From assembly GCF_937877005.1 (NCBI RefSeq), contig NZ_CALEFV010000005.1, positions 1 through 34,314 on the forward strand: a stretch of 34,314 bases of DNA. The letters run 5' to 3'. A program made the position numbers and the translations under genes. Origin of the DNA: an uncultured Fibrobacter sp. (GTDB lineage: Bacteria; Fibrobacterota; Fibrobacteria; Fibrobacterales; Fibrobacteraceae). The notes under the pieces were generated by a model. The model was not told the origin of the DNA. It was given only the letters and a program-made list of their open reading frames with translations, and searched no databases. Below are positions 14,506-23,232 of the stretch, piece after piece (positions within the stretch are counted from its first letter, which is position 1; each line of letters opens with the position of its first letter).

Positions 14506-14614
14506 TTTCGTCCTTGCACATGAAGTCGTGCCTATAGGGAATATAGAAAAAGGAACGAAAATGATTACTATAGTCTTCTATTTGTGCAAAATCAAGTATG
14601 AAAGTGAAAGCTCT

Positions 14615-16867
14615 CTAGTATGTCAGCCCGAACCCATACGGGAACAGTCCGGTCTTGCCGTCGCCCTCGTTGATGGGAATTTGGCTTTCTTCCTTGGGCC
14701 AGGTGTGGGGGAGCTTGCCGGTGGGCTTAACCTTGCCGAACAGTACGTCGGCAACGCCTGCGCCTTCGCTGCCGGGAAGCCATGCGACCACGAAGGCGTC
14801 GGCGGCTTCGATAAGCGATGTGACGGGGAGCGGGCGGCCGGTGATGAACACGACGGCGACCTTGTGCCCAGCAGATTTCCAGGTGTTGATTTGCGATATG
14901 TAGGTGTCGGCGTTAAAGAGTGTTCCGCTGCGGACGTCGCCGTACCATTCTGCATAGGGGTATTCGCCGATAACGTAGACGATTGTGCCGGCGGCGTCGG
15001 CGGTGGTGACGCGGGAACCGCTTGCGACTTCGTCGAAGCCTGCCTGGATGGAGGTTGCCCCGTAAATGTTGTCGGAACCGCCCTGCCAGCCCTGTGTCCA
15101 GCCGCCGCATTGCAGGCCGGTGTTGTTCGCGTGGCTGCCGGTCACGAAAACCTTGTCTGTCGTTGCGAGCGGGAGCACGCTTTCGTTCTTGAGCACGACA
15201 AGGCTCTTTTGCACGGCCTCGCGGGCGATTTCGCGGTGGGCTGCACTTCCGATGTTGCCGGAAACACCCACATAGGCGCTCGGGCCGCTCGGGTTGTCGA
15301 TTCGTCCGGCGCGGATTTTGGCGCGCAGGATTCTGCGGACGGCGTCCTTGACGCGGTCCTCGCTAATTTGTCCGGAAGAAACGAGCGACTTCATGTTGCT
15401 CACGAAATTTGCGGCGGAAGACGGCACCATTGCCATGTCGATGCCCGCGTTGATTGCGTTTTTGATGGCATCCTTCGAGGATGTTCCGGTGACGGTTCCG
15501 GAGTAGTCGCCTGCGGCGCCCGGCGTGGTGGAGTTCTCGATGCCTTCCCAGTCGGCAATCACGTAGCCGTCAAAGCCGAGCTCGGTCTTGAGAATTCCCG
15601 TGAGTCGTGCGGAGTCCACATGCTGGTGAACGCCGTTGATCTGGTTGAAGCTTGCCATGACGCTGAGCACACCTTGTTCGACGGCGGCCTCGTAGGGCGG
15701 CAGGTACTTCTCGTACAGTTCCTTGTCGGTCATGGTGGCGTTGCCGCGGTCGTATCCCTTGTCGGTGGCACCGTCGCCAATGAAGTGCTTGGCGGTGCTG
15801 ATGACGCGCCAAGGGGCGTCAAAGTGGTCGCCCTGCTGTCCGCGGATAAAGGCGGCTCCGAGGCTTGCGGCGAGTTCGGCGGTCTCGCCGAATCCTTCGT
15901 AAACGCGTCCCCAGTGCTCGTCCTGCGGCACGGTCACGGCGGGGGCGAAGTTCAGGTCAATATGGGCAGCCCACATTTCTTCTGCGACGGCCTGGCCTAT
16001 TCTGCGGACCAGGGCGGAGTCGCGGGTTGCTCCGAGGCCTATGTTGTGCGGGAATATGGTCGCGTTCTTCACGTCGCCCATGCCGTGCACGTTGTCTTTG
16101 CCGTAAATGACGGGAATAGTCTTGTTCCATGCACTGGTATAGAATGTCGACGTGTAGCCGCCGCCGCCTTCGAGTGCGGAACCGCAGGTATAGCCTCCGC
16201 AGCTCGTGGTCGGTGCCGCGGCCTGTGTCATTTGCGCGATCATCTCGTTGATGGACATGCCCGACATGAGCTGGTCGATTTTATCTTCGATGGGGTCGCG
16301 CTTCAGGGTAATCTGGCCGTAGTCCTTCGGACCGTCCACGCTGAGCGTTTCGGGCAGAAAACCAGCCATGCGGATGGTGATGCTTTCGGCCGCATCCTTT
16401 TTCAGGGCGCTCTGTCCCTTGCCGTTGGCGCTGACTTTCGAGATCGGGGTGCGTTTCCCGTCGATGTTCACGGCGACGATGTACATGCCTTTCGGCATCT
16501 TTGCGGTAAGCCGGGTGGCGTTCTGGATGGGGTAGGAACCCGTGTTGGAGTCGAGGGTCTTGCTCTTGACGACCTTTCCGTTCATGTCGAGGATTTCGAT
16601 GGCGACCTTGCCCCTGCCGTTGAGCATGATGCGGTCTTTCTGGAGCGGAAGTGCGCCCTTGATGCTCGAATTGGATACGTCGAAGGTGAATACGCCCTTT
16701 TCGTCGGTGAGGGTGCGTGCGCTGGCGAGCAGGCTCGGGAGCGTCCTGATCGTGACGACGGCGTTGTGAAGGGGGGCGCCCGATTCGTCGATGACGGTGC
16801 CCGTGATGTCGGCCTGGGCGATGGTGCAGGCGGCGATTGCGAAAATTCCGATTTTAGAGAGTTTCAT
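14615..16867 (-). CDS. Secreted glycoside hydrolase family 3 beta-glucosidase
   Basis: This 750-residue GH3 enzyme has a signal peptide (1-19, cut near CTIAQA-D). An N-terminal carboxypeptidase-regulatory-like or beta-sandwich region follows (20-190, ITGTVIDESGAPLHNAVVTI, GVFTFDV). The GH3 N domain begins near 195. Motifs are GKDNVHGMGD (256-265), KH at 360-361, and the nucleophile D439 in YVIADWEG. The C domain carries IGEYPYAEWYGD (633-644) with E640 as the probable acid/base. It would hydrolyse cello-oligosaccharides or other beta-glucosides in the periplasm or outside. It ends ...GLFPYGFGLTY, so there is no secretion tail or dockerin. It stands alone, divergent from tex. Confidence 0.9.
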   Translation of the reverse strand: MKLSKIGIFAIAACTIAQADITGTVIDESGAPLHNAVVTIRTLPSLLASARTLTDEKGVFTFDVSNSSIKGALPLQKDRIMLNGRGKVAIEILDMNGKVVKSKTLDSNTGSYPIQNATRLTAKMPKGMYIVAVNIDGKRTPISKVSANGKGQSALKKDAAESITIRMAGFLPETLSVDGPKDYGQITLKRDPIEDKIDQLMSGMSINEMIAQMTQAAAPTTSCGGYTCGSALEGGGGYTSTFYTSAWNKTIPVIYGKDNVHGMGDVKNATIFPHNIGLGATRDSALVRRIGQAVAEEMWAAHIDLNFAPAVTVPQDEHWGRVYEGFGETAELAASLGAAFIRGQQGDHFDAPWRVISTAKHFIGDGATDKGYDRGNATMTDKELYEKYLPPYEAAVEQGVLSVMASFNQINGVHQHVDSARLTGILKTELGFDGYVIADWEGIENSTTPGAAGDYSGTVTGTSSKDAIKNAINAGIDMAMVPSSAANFVSNMKSLVSSGQISEDRVKDAVRRILRAKIRAGRIDNPSGPSAYVGVSGNIGSAAHREIAREAVQKSLVVLKNESVLPLATTDKVFVTGSHANNTGLQCGGWTQGWQGGSDNIYGATSIQAGFDEVASGSRVTTADAAGTIVYVIGEYPYAEWYGDVRSGTLFNADTYISQINTWKSAGHKVAVVFITGRPLPVTSLIEAADAFVVAWLPGSEGAGVADVLFGKVKPTGKLPHTWPKEESQIPINEGDGKTGLFPYGFGLTY

Positions 16868-17104
16868 GTTTTTACCTTGTTTTACAAGGTAAATCTATAT
16901 TCAGTACGGAGTTAGGGGGTGCACTATCTGCTATTTGTTGTGCACGTCAGAAAACAGGCGTTTTTCCCTATGCCGTCAGTTTCTTACTTTTTGCTATATT
17001 CCCCTTACTCCGGGAACTGACTTCCGGGTACCTAGCACTGCGGTGCCGGGTTGAACTTAGGGCATATAGGACCCTCAACCGAATATAAAAACGGAACTAC
17101 ATTT

Positions 17105-19491
17105 ATGGATTTTTCTGCAATTATCGCCGAAGAGCTCAATCTTGAAGTATGGCGCGTGGCCAAGGCTCTCGAACTGATGGACCAGGGCGGTACCATCCCC
17201 TTTATCGCCCGCTATCGTAAGGACCAGACGGGTACCTTGAACGAAATCGAACTGCGCGACATCAGCCACCGTCGCGACTACCTGCAGGAACTCGCCGACC
17301 GCAAGGAGACGGTGCTCAAGAGTATCGAGGAACAGGGCAAGCTGACTCCTGAACTCAAGGCCCAAATCGAAGCCTGTAAGGACAAGACCCTCCTCGAGGA
17401 CATTTACGCCCCCTTCAAGCCCAAGAAGCGTACCCGTGCGACCATTGCGAAGGAACTTGGACTGGAACCGCTTGCCCGCCTGATGTGGGCGCAGGAAGAA
17501 ACCGGCAATACCGCCGAACAGATTGCGCTGATCTACCTTTCCGAAGAAAAGGGCCTCGCGGACCCGAAGGCCGCCCTCAAGGGTGCCGCCGACATTCTGG
17601 CCGAAGAAGTGGCCGACAATACCGAATTCCGTCAGTACCTGCGCAACAAGGTGGAAAAGACGGGCGTCATGGTCTCGAAGGTCAAGAAGGATTTCGAAAA
17701 GCAGGAAACCAAGTTCAAGGATTACTACGACTTTAGCGAACCTGTCGGAAAGATTCCGAGTCACCGCATGCTTGCGCTGCGTCGTGGCGAAAAGGAAAAG
17801 GTGCTCCGTCTTTCGATCGAAGTTCCGAACGAAGAAATGGTCGGCTACCTCAAGCAGCAGATTATCAAGGGTAACACCACCTGGACTCCCTACTTGGAAG
17901 CCATGTGTCAGGATGCCTGGGAACGCTTGCTTCAGCCGAGCATGGAAAGCGAAGTGCGCCTGCTCCTCAAGGATGCCGCCGAAGAAGAAGCCTTCAAGGT
18001 GTTCAGCAAGAACCTGCAAGACGTTTTGCTCGCTGCTCCGGCCGGCCACAAGGCCGTGCTCGCCCTCGACCCGGGTTTCCGTACCGGTTGTAAGGTGGCT
18101 GTTCTTGATGAAAATGGCAAGTTCCTGGATCACGGCATTATCAAGCCGCATGAACCGTGGAACGACAAGGCCGGCGCCGCCGTGTACCTGATGGGCCTCA
18201 TTGACAAGTACAAGATTGATTTGATCGCTATCGGTAACGGTACCGCAAGCCGCGAAACGGACGCCTTCTGCGCCGAAATGTCCGCCAAGTTCAAGGGCAA
18301 GGTTCCGCCGCGCGTCATCGTTTCGGAAGCGGGGGCTTCTGTGTACAGCGCAAGCATGATTGCTATCCAGGAATTCCCGAAGGAAGATGTGACCACTCGT
18401 GGCGCCATTTCCATCGGCCGCCGCCTGCAGGACTCGTGAAGGTGGACCCGCAGTCCATTGGCGTGGGCCAGTACCAGCATGACGTGAACCAGCGCGAACT
18501 CAAGAAGCGCCTGGACGAAGTGGTGGAAAGCTGCGTGAACATGGTCGGTGTCGACGTGAACAGCGCCTCGGCTCCGCTGCTTTCCCATGTGGCAGGCCTC
18601 AGCAATACTTTGTCCGAAGCCATCGTGAAGTACCGCGAAGAAAACGGTGCTTACGCTAGCCGCGAAGCCCTTAAGAATGTGAAGGGCTTCGGCCCGAAGG
18701 CCTTTGAACAGGCTGCAGGTTTCATGCGCATTCCGGGTGCTGAAAACCCGCTGGACGATTCTGCGGTTCACCCCGAAAACTACGCCCTCGTTGAAAAGAT
18801 GGCCGAAAAGGCTGGCGTGTCCGTGAAGGACATGGTGGGTAACGCCGAAGCCGTGAAGGCGATCAACCTCGAAGAATTCCTCTCCGACGAAGTGGGTAAG
18901 GCTACTTTGGACGATATCATGAAGGAACTTCAGAAGCCGAGCCGCGACCCGCGTAAGGAATTCCGTTACGCCAAATTCGACGACAAAATCCGCACCATTC
19001 AGGACCTGATTACGGGCAGCTGGATGGAAGGTGTCGTGACGAACGTGGCAAACTTCGGTGCTTTCGTGGATATCGGTGTTCACCAGGATGGCCTCGTGCA
19101 CGTTTCTGAAATCAGCGACAAGTTCGTGGAAGACGCGAAGACTGTTCTTACCGTGGGCGACATCGTGAAGGTGCGCGTCGTGGCAGTCGATGTGGGCCAG
19201 AAGCGCATTAGCCTTTCGATGAAGCAGGAAACTGCCGACGGCGTCGCCGGTGCCGGTGCAAGTGGCCCGCGTGGCCAGCGCGCTGGTGGTAACCGCGGCG
19301 GATTCGGTGGCCACGGCCGCGACGGTGGTCGCGGTGGACGCCCGCAAGGTGCGATCCAGGGCCACGCAACCCTCGCTGACCTCAAGGCAAAAATCGCCGG
19401 CAAGGAACGCCCGGGTGCTCCGAAAAAGCCCGCTCCGAACATGCCCGGCAAGATGAGTGCTCTGCTCAAGAATATGAAGAAGGGTCGCTAA
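17105..19491 (+). pseudogene. tex: tex, transcription accessory protein (S1 RNA-binding), split by a frameshift
   Basis: The first part (17105-18439) covers the Tex N-terminal helical domain and most of the YqgF-like domain (AVLALDPGFRTGCKVAVLD). It ends ISIGRRLQDS with TGA. The second part (18436-19491) resumes at KVDPQSIGVGQYQHDV and contains the helix-hairpin-helix segment (SREALKNVKGFGPKAFEQ) and the S1 domain (GSWMEGVVTNVANFGAFVDIG). In ordinary Tex the junction reads IGRRLQDPLAELVK, so about 13 bases (four codons and one base) appear to be missing at 18435. The halves overlap as GTGA, so a two-piece product is conceivable. The start is the ATG of MDFSAIIAEELNLEVWRVAK. The tail is Gly/Arg-rich (about 19250-19350). 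Confidence 0.85.
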
Positions 19492-19511
19492 ACTTTATTC
19501 TGATTCGAAAA

Positions 19512-19539
19512 AAATGCCCCGTCAATTGACGGGGCATTT
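19512..19539. terminator. Terminator after tex
   Basis: A perfect 28-bp palindrome whose stem starts AAATGCCCCGTC and mirrors to GACGGGGCATTT, flanked by A on the left and T on the right. It can serve both tex and the ferredoxin on the other strand. Confidence 0.85.
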
Positions 19540-19598
19540 CTGTAAGTAAAGGCTAAATCTTACGAGCGCCTTCGTTCTTTCGACACTCGCCTTGTGCG

Positions 19599-19796
19599 TT
19601 ACTCGTACTTGATCACGCCGGCCGGGCAGCTGTCAGCAGCGTCCTTGATTTCGCTTTCATAAGCGGAATAGTCGACGCCTTCCTTGACCTTCATCTTTTC
19701 AGGAACTTCGAACACTGCGTCGCAAGTAGCTTCGCAAGCGCCGCAGGAGACGCATTCGTCACTGGATTCGTCCAGCCAAACTTTCGTGATTGCCAT
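19599..19796 (-). CDS. Ferredoxin, single [4Fe-4S] cluster
   Basis: This 65-residue ferredoxin has CVSCGACEATC at 15-25 and SCPAG near 57. The first three cysteines of CxxCxxC and the distal CP cysteine would hold one [4Fe-4S] cluster. C25 is the fourth cysteine of the classical motif and may be free or disulfide-bonded, as in Desulfovibrio-type single-cluster ferredoxins. It is small, acidic and soluble, an electron carrier for cytoplasmic redox enzymes. AGAGG lies a few bases before the ATG. It is not in an operon here, and its redox partner cannot be told. Confidence 0.9.
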   Translation of the reverse strand: MAITKVWLDESSDECVSCGACEATCDAVFEVPEKMKVKEGVDYSAYESEIKDAADSCPAGVIKYE

Positions 19797-19868
19797 AATA
19801 TACCTCTTGTGTCTTTGGTTTGTGATTAGTCTAAAGATATAAAAAAATGGTGCTGTAAAGGGGAAATT

Positions 19869-19899
19869 TTTGCATTGGGGTGTATTTTTTCTAAATTTG
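19869..19899 (+). promoter_or_regulatory. FCB-type promoter of argB-argD
   Basis: TTTG (19869-19872) and TAAATTTG (19892-19899) are 19 bp apart, matching the TTTG / TAnnTTTG consensus known for Bacteroidetes-type primary sigma factors. The argB ATG follows at 19955. Confidence 0.5.
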
Positions 19900-19954
19900 C
19901 GGGCGGAAATTCATCGTCTTTTAAGGCGAACAAAACGAGAGGACAGCACCCGCG

Positions 19955-20746
19955 ATGAAGAAAGTGGTTGTAAAAATTGGTGGCAGCCTGGCAATCGACG
20001 AAGCTAAGCTGGCTGATTTTGTGTCGGCAGTCTCTACCCTCCCCGGTAGTGGCTGTCAGGTGGCCGTGGTTCACGGCGGTGGCAAGGACATCAACGAAAA
20101 CATTGCCTTGCTCAAGGAACAACCCACATTCATCGACGGTCTGCGTGTGACGACGCCCGGCATCATGAAGATGGTGGAGATGACCCTCTCTGGCCACGTG
20201 AACAAGAAGCTTGTGCGCATGCTCCTGAACAACGGCTGTGGCGCCGTCGGTATTTCGGGAGTAGACGCGAACTTGTTCCAGGTCGAAAAGAAGCAGGGCA
20301 AGGTGGACCTTGGCCTGGTGGGCGAAATCAAGAAGGTGAACCCGGGCATTGTGACCGCGCTCTGGGGTGCGGGGTTTGTTCCCGTAGTGAGCCCGATTTC
20401 TATTGGCCCTGACGCAAACGGTAAGGTTGTGAGTTGGAACGTGAATGCCGACACGGCTGCATCTGAACTGGCTGTGGCGCTCGAAGCCGACCAGTTCGTG
20501 CTGGTGAGCGACGTGCCGGGCGTGATGGACGAAAACAAGAATGTAATTCCCGAACTGAGCGAAGCGGACGCCGAAAAGCTGATTGAAGCTGGCGTCATCT
20601 CCGGCGGTATGATTCCCAAAGTCCGCGAGAGTTTCAAGTCGATCCGACGAGGACTCAAGAGCATCCACATCGTGGGTTGGAAGGACGCGGAACACTTTGG
20701 TAAACAAATTAATGGAGATTTAAACTATGGCACAATCTTGCGCTAA
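19955..20746 (+). CDS. argB: Acetylglutamate kinase
   Basis: This 263-residue amino acid kinase phosphorylates N-acetylglutamate, the second step of arginine synthesis. Conserved features are VVVKIGGSLA (4-13), AVVHGGGKDIN (37-47) and DGLRVTT for acetylglutamate binding. NVNADTAASELAVAL follows, then DVPGVMD and the C-terminal GGMIPKV. The length is normal and no extra N-terminal helix of the arginine-sensitive hexameric type is seen, so feedback inhibition by arginine is less likely. GAGAGGACAG lies before the ATG. It overlaps argD by 20 bases in another frame. Confidence 0.95.
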   Translation: MKKVVVKIGGSLAIDEAKLADFVSAVSTLPGSGCQVAVVHGGGKDINENIALLKEQPTFIDGLRVTTPGIMKMVEMTLSGHVNKKLVRMLLNNGCGAVGISGVDANLFQVEKKQGKVDLGLVGEIKKVNPGIVTALWGAGFVPVVSPISIGPDANGKVVSWNVNADTAASELAVALEADQFVLVSDVPGVMDENKNVIPELSEADAEKLIEAGVISGGMIPKVRESFKSIRRGLKSIHIVGWKDAEHFGKQINGDLNYGTILR

Positions 20747-21938
20747 CCTGCTCGAACAGGACAAACAAATTATCGCGCCGCTCTACGGCAAGGCAGACAT
20801 CAACTTCGTGAAGGGCGAAGGCTCTTACCTTTTTGATGACCAGGGCAACAAGTACCTGGACTTCGTGGCAGGTATCGCCGTGAATGCTCTCGGTCACCAG
20901 AACCAGGCGATTAAGGATGCGGTGGTGGAACAGATGAACCACTTCAACCACATCAGCAACCTTTACCCGAACTACCCGCAGATCGAACTGGGCAAGGCCC
21001 TGTTGGAAATCACCAAGTTCGACAAGGCATTCTTCTGCAACTCGGGTACCGAGGCCAACGAAGGCGCTATCAAGTTCGCACGTAAGTACTTCGACCGGAA
21101 GGGCGAAAAGAACCGGCAGAAGATTATCACGTTCGTGAACAGTTTCCACGGCAGGACGTATGCCGCTCTTTCTGCGACGGGCCAGCCGGCCATCCGCGAA
21201 GGCTTCGGCTCCATGCCGGGTGACTTCGTTCATGTGACTTGGAACGACTGCGCTGCCTTGAAGGCCGAGGTGGATTGCAATACCTGTGCCATCATGCTGG
21301 AATCGCTGGCCGCCGAAGGTGGCGTGATGACGCTTTCTGCCGAGATGGTTGCAACGATCAATAGCCTGCAAAAGGAATGCGGCTGCCTCGTCATCGTTGA
21401 CGAAGTGCAGGCGGGCGTGGGCAGGCTTGGAACCTTCTGCGGTTTCGAAAAGTATGGCCTGAATCCGGACCTCGTTTCTTTGGCTAAGGGCATTGGCGGC
21501 GGTCTCCCGCTCGGTGCGGTTCTCCTGCGCCAGAAGATTGCCGACCAGCTCAAGGCCGGTGACCACGGTACCACTTTTGGCGGCAACCCGATTGCATGCG
21601 CCGCAGGTCTCGCTGTCGTGAAGCAGATTCCGGGCCTCCTCAAGAATGTGGCCGAACGTTCCGCCCAGATTAAGGCGGGTTTGGCAGCCCTCGTGGAGAA
21701 GTACAGCTTCGCCAAGGAAATCCGCGGCGAAGGCCTGATCCTCGGTGTGGCTCTCGACGAATCTATGCCGGTGGGCAACATCATCGCTGCGGCCCGCAAC
21801 GAAAAGCTCATGGTGCTCAGTGCCAAGGGCAACGTGCTGCGTTTGCTCCCGCCGCTGAATGTTTCGGATGTCGAGTGCAACGAGGCCCTTGCGAAACTCA
21901 GCGCCGCCTTCGAAGCAGCTTCCAAGGCAGTGAAGTAA
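20727..21938 (+). CDS. argD: Acetylornithine aminotransferase
   Basis: This 403-residue class III PLP aminotransferase converts N-acetylglutamate semialdehyde to N-acetylornithine, and possibly acts on succinyl-diaminopimelate. Motifs are FFCNSGTEANEGAIKFARKY (cofactor phosphate binding), FHGRTYAALSATGQ, VIVDEVQAGVGRLG (Asp for the pyridine nitrogen) and SLAKGIGGGLPLGAVL with the Schiff-base lysine. It ends in a normal C-terminal domain. Its start lies inside the end of argB, preceded by GGAG, giving an argBD operon. Confidence 0.95.
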   Translation: MAQSCANLLEQDKQIIAPLYGKADINFVKGEGSYLFDDQGNKYLDFVAGIAVNALGHQNQAIKDAVVEQMNHFNHISNLYPNYPQIELGKALLEITKFDKAFFCNSGTEANEGAIKFARKYFDRKGEKNRQKIITFVNSFHGRTYAALSATGQPAIREGFGSMPGDFVHVTWNDCAALKAEVDCNTCAIMLESLAAEGGVMTLSAEMVATINSLQKECGCLVIVDEVQAGVGRLGTFCGFEKYGLNPDLVSLAKGIGGGLPLGAVLLRQKIADQLKAGDHGTTFGGNPIACAAGLAVVKQIPGLLKNVAERSAQIKAGLAALVEKYSFAKEIRGEGLILGVALDESMPVGNIIAAARNEKLMVLSAKGNVLRLLPPLNVSDVECNEALAKLSAAFEAASKAVK

Positions 21939-21962
21939 CATTCATAACATAAAGACTATAGG

Positions 21963-21994
21963 GACCGCGACGAATATGCCGCGGTCTTTTTTTT
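21963..21994 (+). terminator. Terminator of the argBD operon
   Basis: GACCGCG pairs with CGCGGTC around a ten-base loop, then eight T. Confidence 0.88.
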
Positions 21995-22140
21995 GAGCAT
22001 GCATGTACTTTGTACGCGCGTTTTCTAGATGTCAATTATATGCGACAAAATGACTTGTTTTGTAAAAGCATCTACAAAAATGACCTTGTCAGAGTTTTTG
22101 TAATGTATTTTGCAAATCTCAAAACATCTTTTTGACTTTT

Positions 22141-22971
22141 ATGGAAAGCTTGAATTATCATTTTGTCACAAGTTCCTTGCGCAATCTTCTCCAGTCACAT
22201 GCAGAAGAAATGCTCTCGTTGATTGAAACCCTGAAAAAATCTTTGAAGGCGGCACCTGCAGGTACGCTCAATGTCTCGCCTCACCAAGGAACATTTCAGT
22301 ACTATCAAGTGTTGCCTAGTACCGGAAAGAAGGGACGCTATATTTCAAAGGAGCAACACTCGCTCGCCCAGAAGCTCTCGCAGCGCGATTATGATAAGGC
22401 GTTGCTTGTCGAATTGCAAAAACAACTCAAAGCGATCGACAAGTGCATCCCTGTATGCAATCCGGAGCGATTTGGCTTGCTTTGGCAAAAGTTGCATCCG
22501 GCGCGGCGCGCCTTAGTCAAGCCACATGCGTTGCCTGACGATGAATATTCCCGCTTGTGGATGAGCATTGAGTACAAGGGTCGCGGATTTGATGACGCCG
22601 CGCCGCAGCTAATGTCTGCAAAGGGCGAGCGAGTTCGTTCAAAGTCAGAAATCATTATCGCTGACACCTTGTTTCGACTTGGAGTTCCTTATCGCTATGA
22701 ATTTCCGTACAAGATGCGCGATGGAAATCGTCGTATAACAGTTTACCCTGATTTTACATGCCTGAATGTTCGAACGCGCCAAGAGTTTATTTGGGAGCAT
22801 TTTGGCTTGATTGAAGATAGTGGCTACGCCAAGAATATGATTGCCAAGTTGGAATTGTATGCGGCGAACGATTTCTTTGCAGGCGTGAATTTATTGACGA
22901 CACAAGAATCGTATGAGCATCCGCTGAACACGGTGTATGTGGATCGTTTGGTGAAGAAATTTCTGCTGTAG
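22141..22971 (+). CDS. Uncharacterised protein with PD-(D/E)XK nuclease-like C-terminal domain
   Basis: This 276-residue protein has a helical, charged N-terminal half (about 1-110, ending in a segment rich in Lys and Gln). Its C-terminal half looks like a restriction-endonuclease fold: RSKSEIIIADTLFRLGVPYRYEFPY, then TVYPDFTCLN with the acidic residue, then EFIWEHFGLIED. The order E...D...ExxxxEH is typical of Vsr/DUF559-like families. The start is the ATG at 22141 (a TTG at 22132 is also in frame). No partner methylase or other enzyme is adjacent, so this is neither a clear restriction system nor a transposase. Function unknown. Confidence 0.72.
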   Translation: MESLNYHFVTSSLRNLLQSHAEEMLSLIETLKKSLKAAPAGTLNVSPHQGTFQYYQVLPSTGKKGRYISKEQHSLAQKLSQRDYDKALLVELQKQLKAIDKCIPVCNPERFGLLWQKLHPARRALVKPHALPDDEYSRLWMSIEYKGRGFDDAAPQLMSAKGERVRSKSEIIIADTLFRLGVPYRYEFPYKMRDGNRRITVYPDFTCLNVRTRQEFIWEHFGLIEDSGYAKNMIAKLELYAANDFFAGVNLLTTQESYEHPLNTVYVDRLVKKFLL

Positions 22972-22999
22972 CGACTTTAATGTTGAAAACACTCAAAAA

Positions 23000-23205
23000 G
23001 GCGGTGAAATCTTTTTATAATACCAGTTTCCACCGCCCCCAAAAGACCGACTTGAGTTTGTTTTCATTGTATTGCCGTTTTTTAGCGGTGTATTTTGTTG
23101 ACGTGTGTTGTTTCCACCGCTAATAATTTCTGTGGCGAATGTAAAATGGAGTCGTCAATAAAAAAACGGCGGTGAAAAAACAAACATTCGTCTGTTTCCA
23201 CCGCC
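23000..23205. repeat. Three hairpins with exact 84-bp period
   Basis: Inverted pairs of (G/A)GCGGTG and TTTCCACCGC(C/T) occur at 23000-23037, 23084-23121 and 23168-23205. Both arms recur at exactly 84 bp, while the loops and the 46-bp intervals differ. In the middle unit the outer pair is A-T instead of G-C, so pairing is preserved. The third hairpin is followed by seven T on the minus strand and can terminate the radical SAM gene. The first is followed by five T on that strand. Confidence 0.75.
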
Positions 23206-23232
23206 AAAATTGTACGCCCAAAGTTATATGCG

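Noticed and set aside
14528..16915. A 795-codon open frame on the plus strand opposite the GH3 gene
   Set aside because: The GH3 protein on the minus strand has signal peptide and catalytic motifs. The plus-strand translation is low-complexity Gly/Val/Ala/Asp/His, typical of the antisense of a strongly codon-biased gene.
17075..18151. Long minus-strand frame opposite tex
   Set aside because: Antisense of the Tex coding sequence, with no recognisable domain.
18130..19365. A 411-codon minus-strand frame opposite the second half of tex
   Set aside because: Antisense composition effect. Tex HhH and S1 motifs are on the plus strand.
20709..21941. A 410-codon minus-strand frame opposite argD
   Set aside because: Antisense of a fully conserved aminotransferase, so not a gene.
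23000..23205. The periodic hairpins as a CRISPR array
   Set aside because: Only the hairpin arms are conserved. The central parts of the would-be repeats differ, and no cas genes are nearby.
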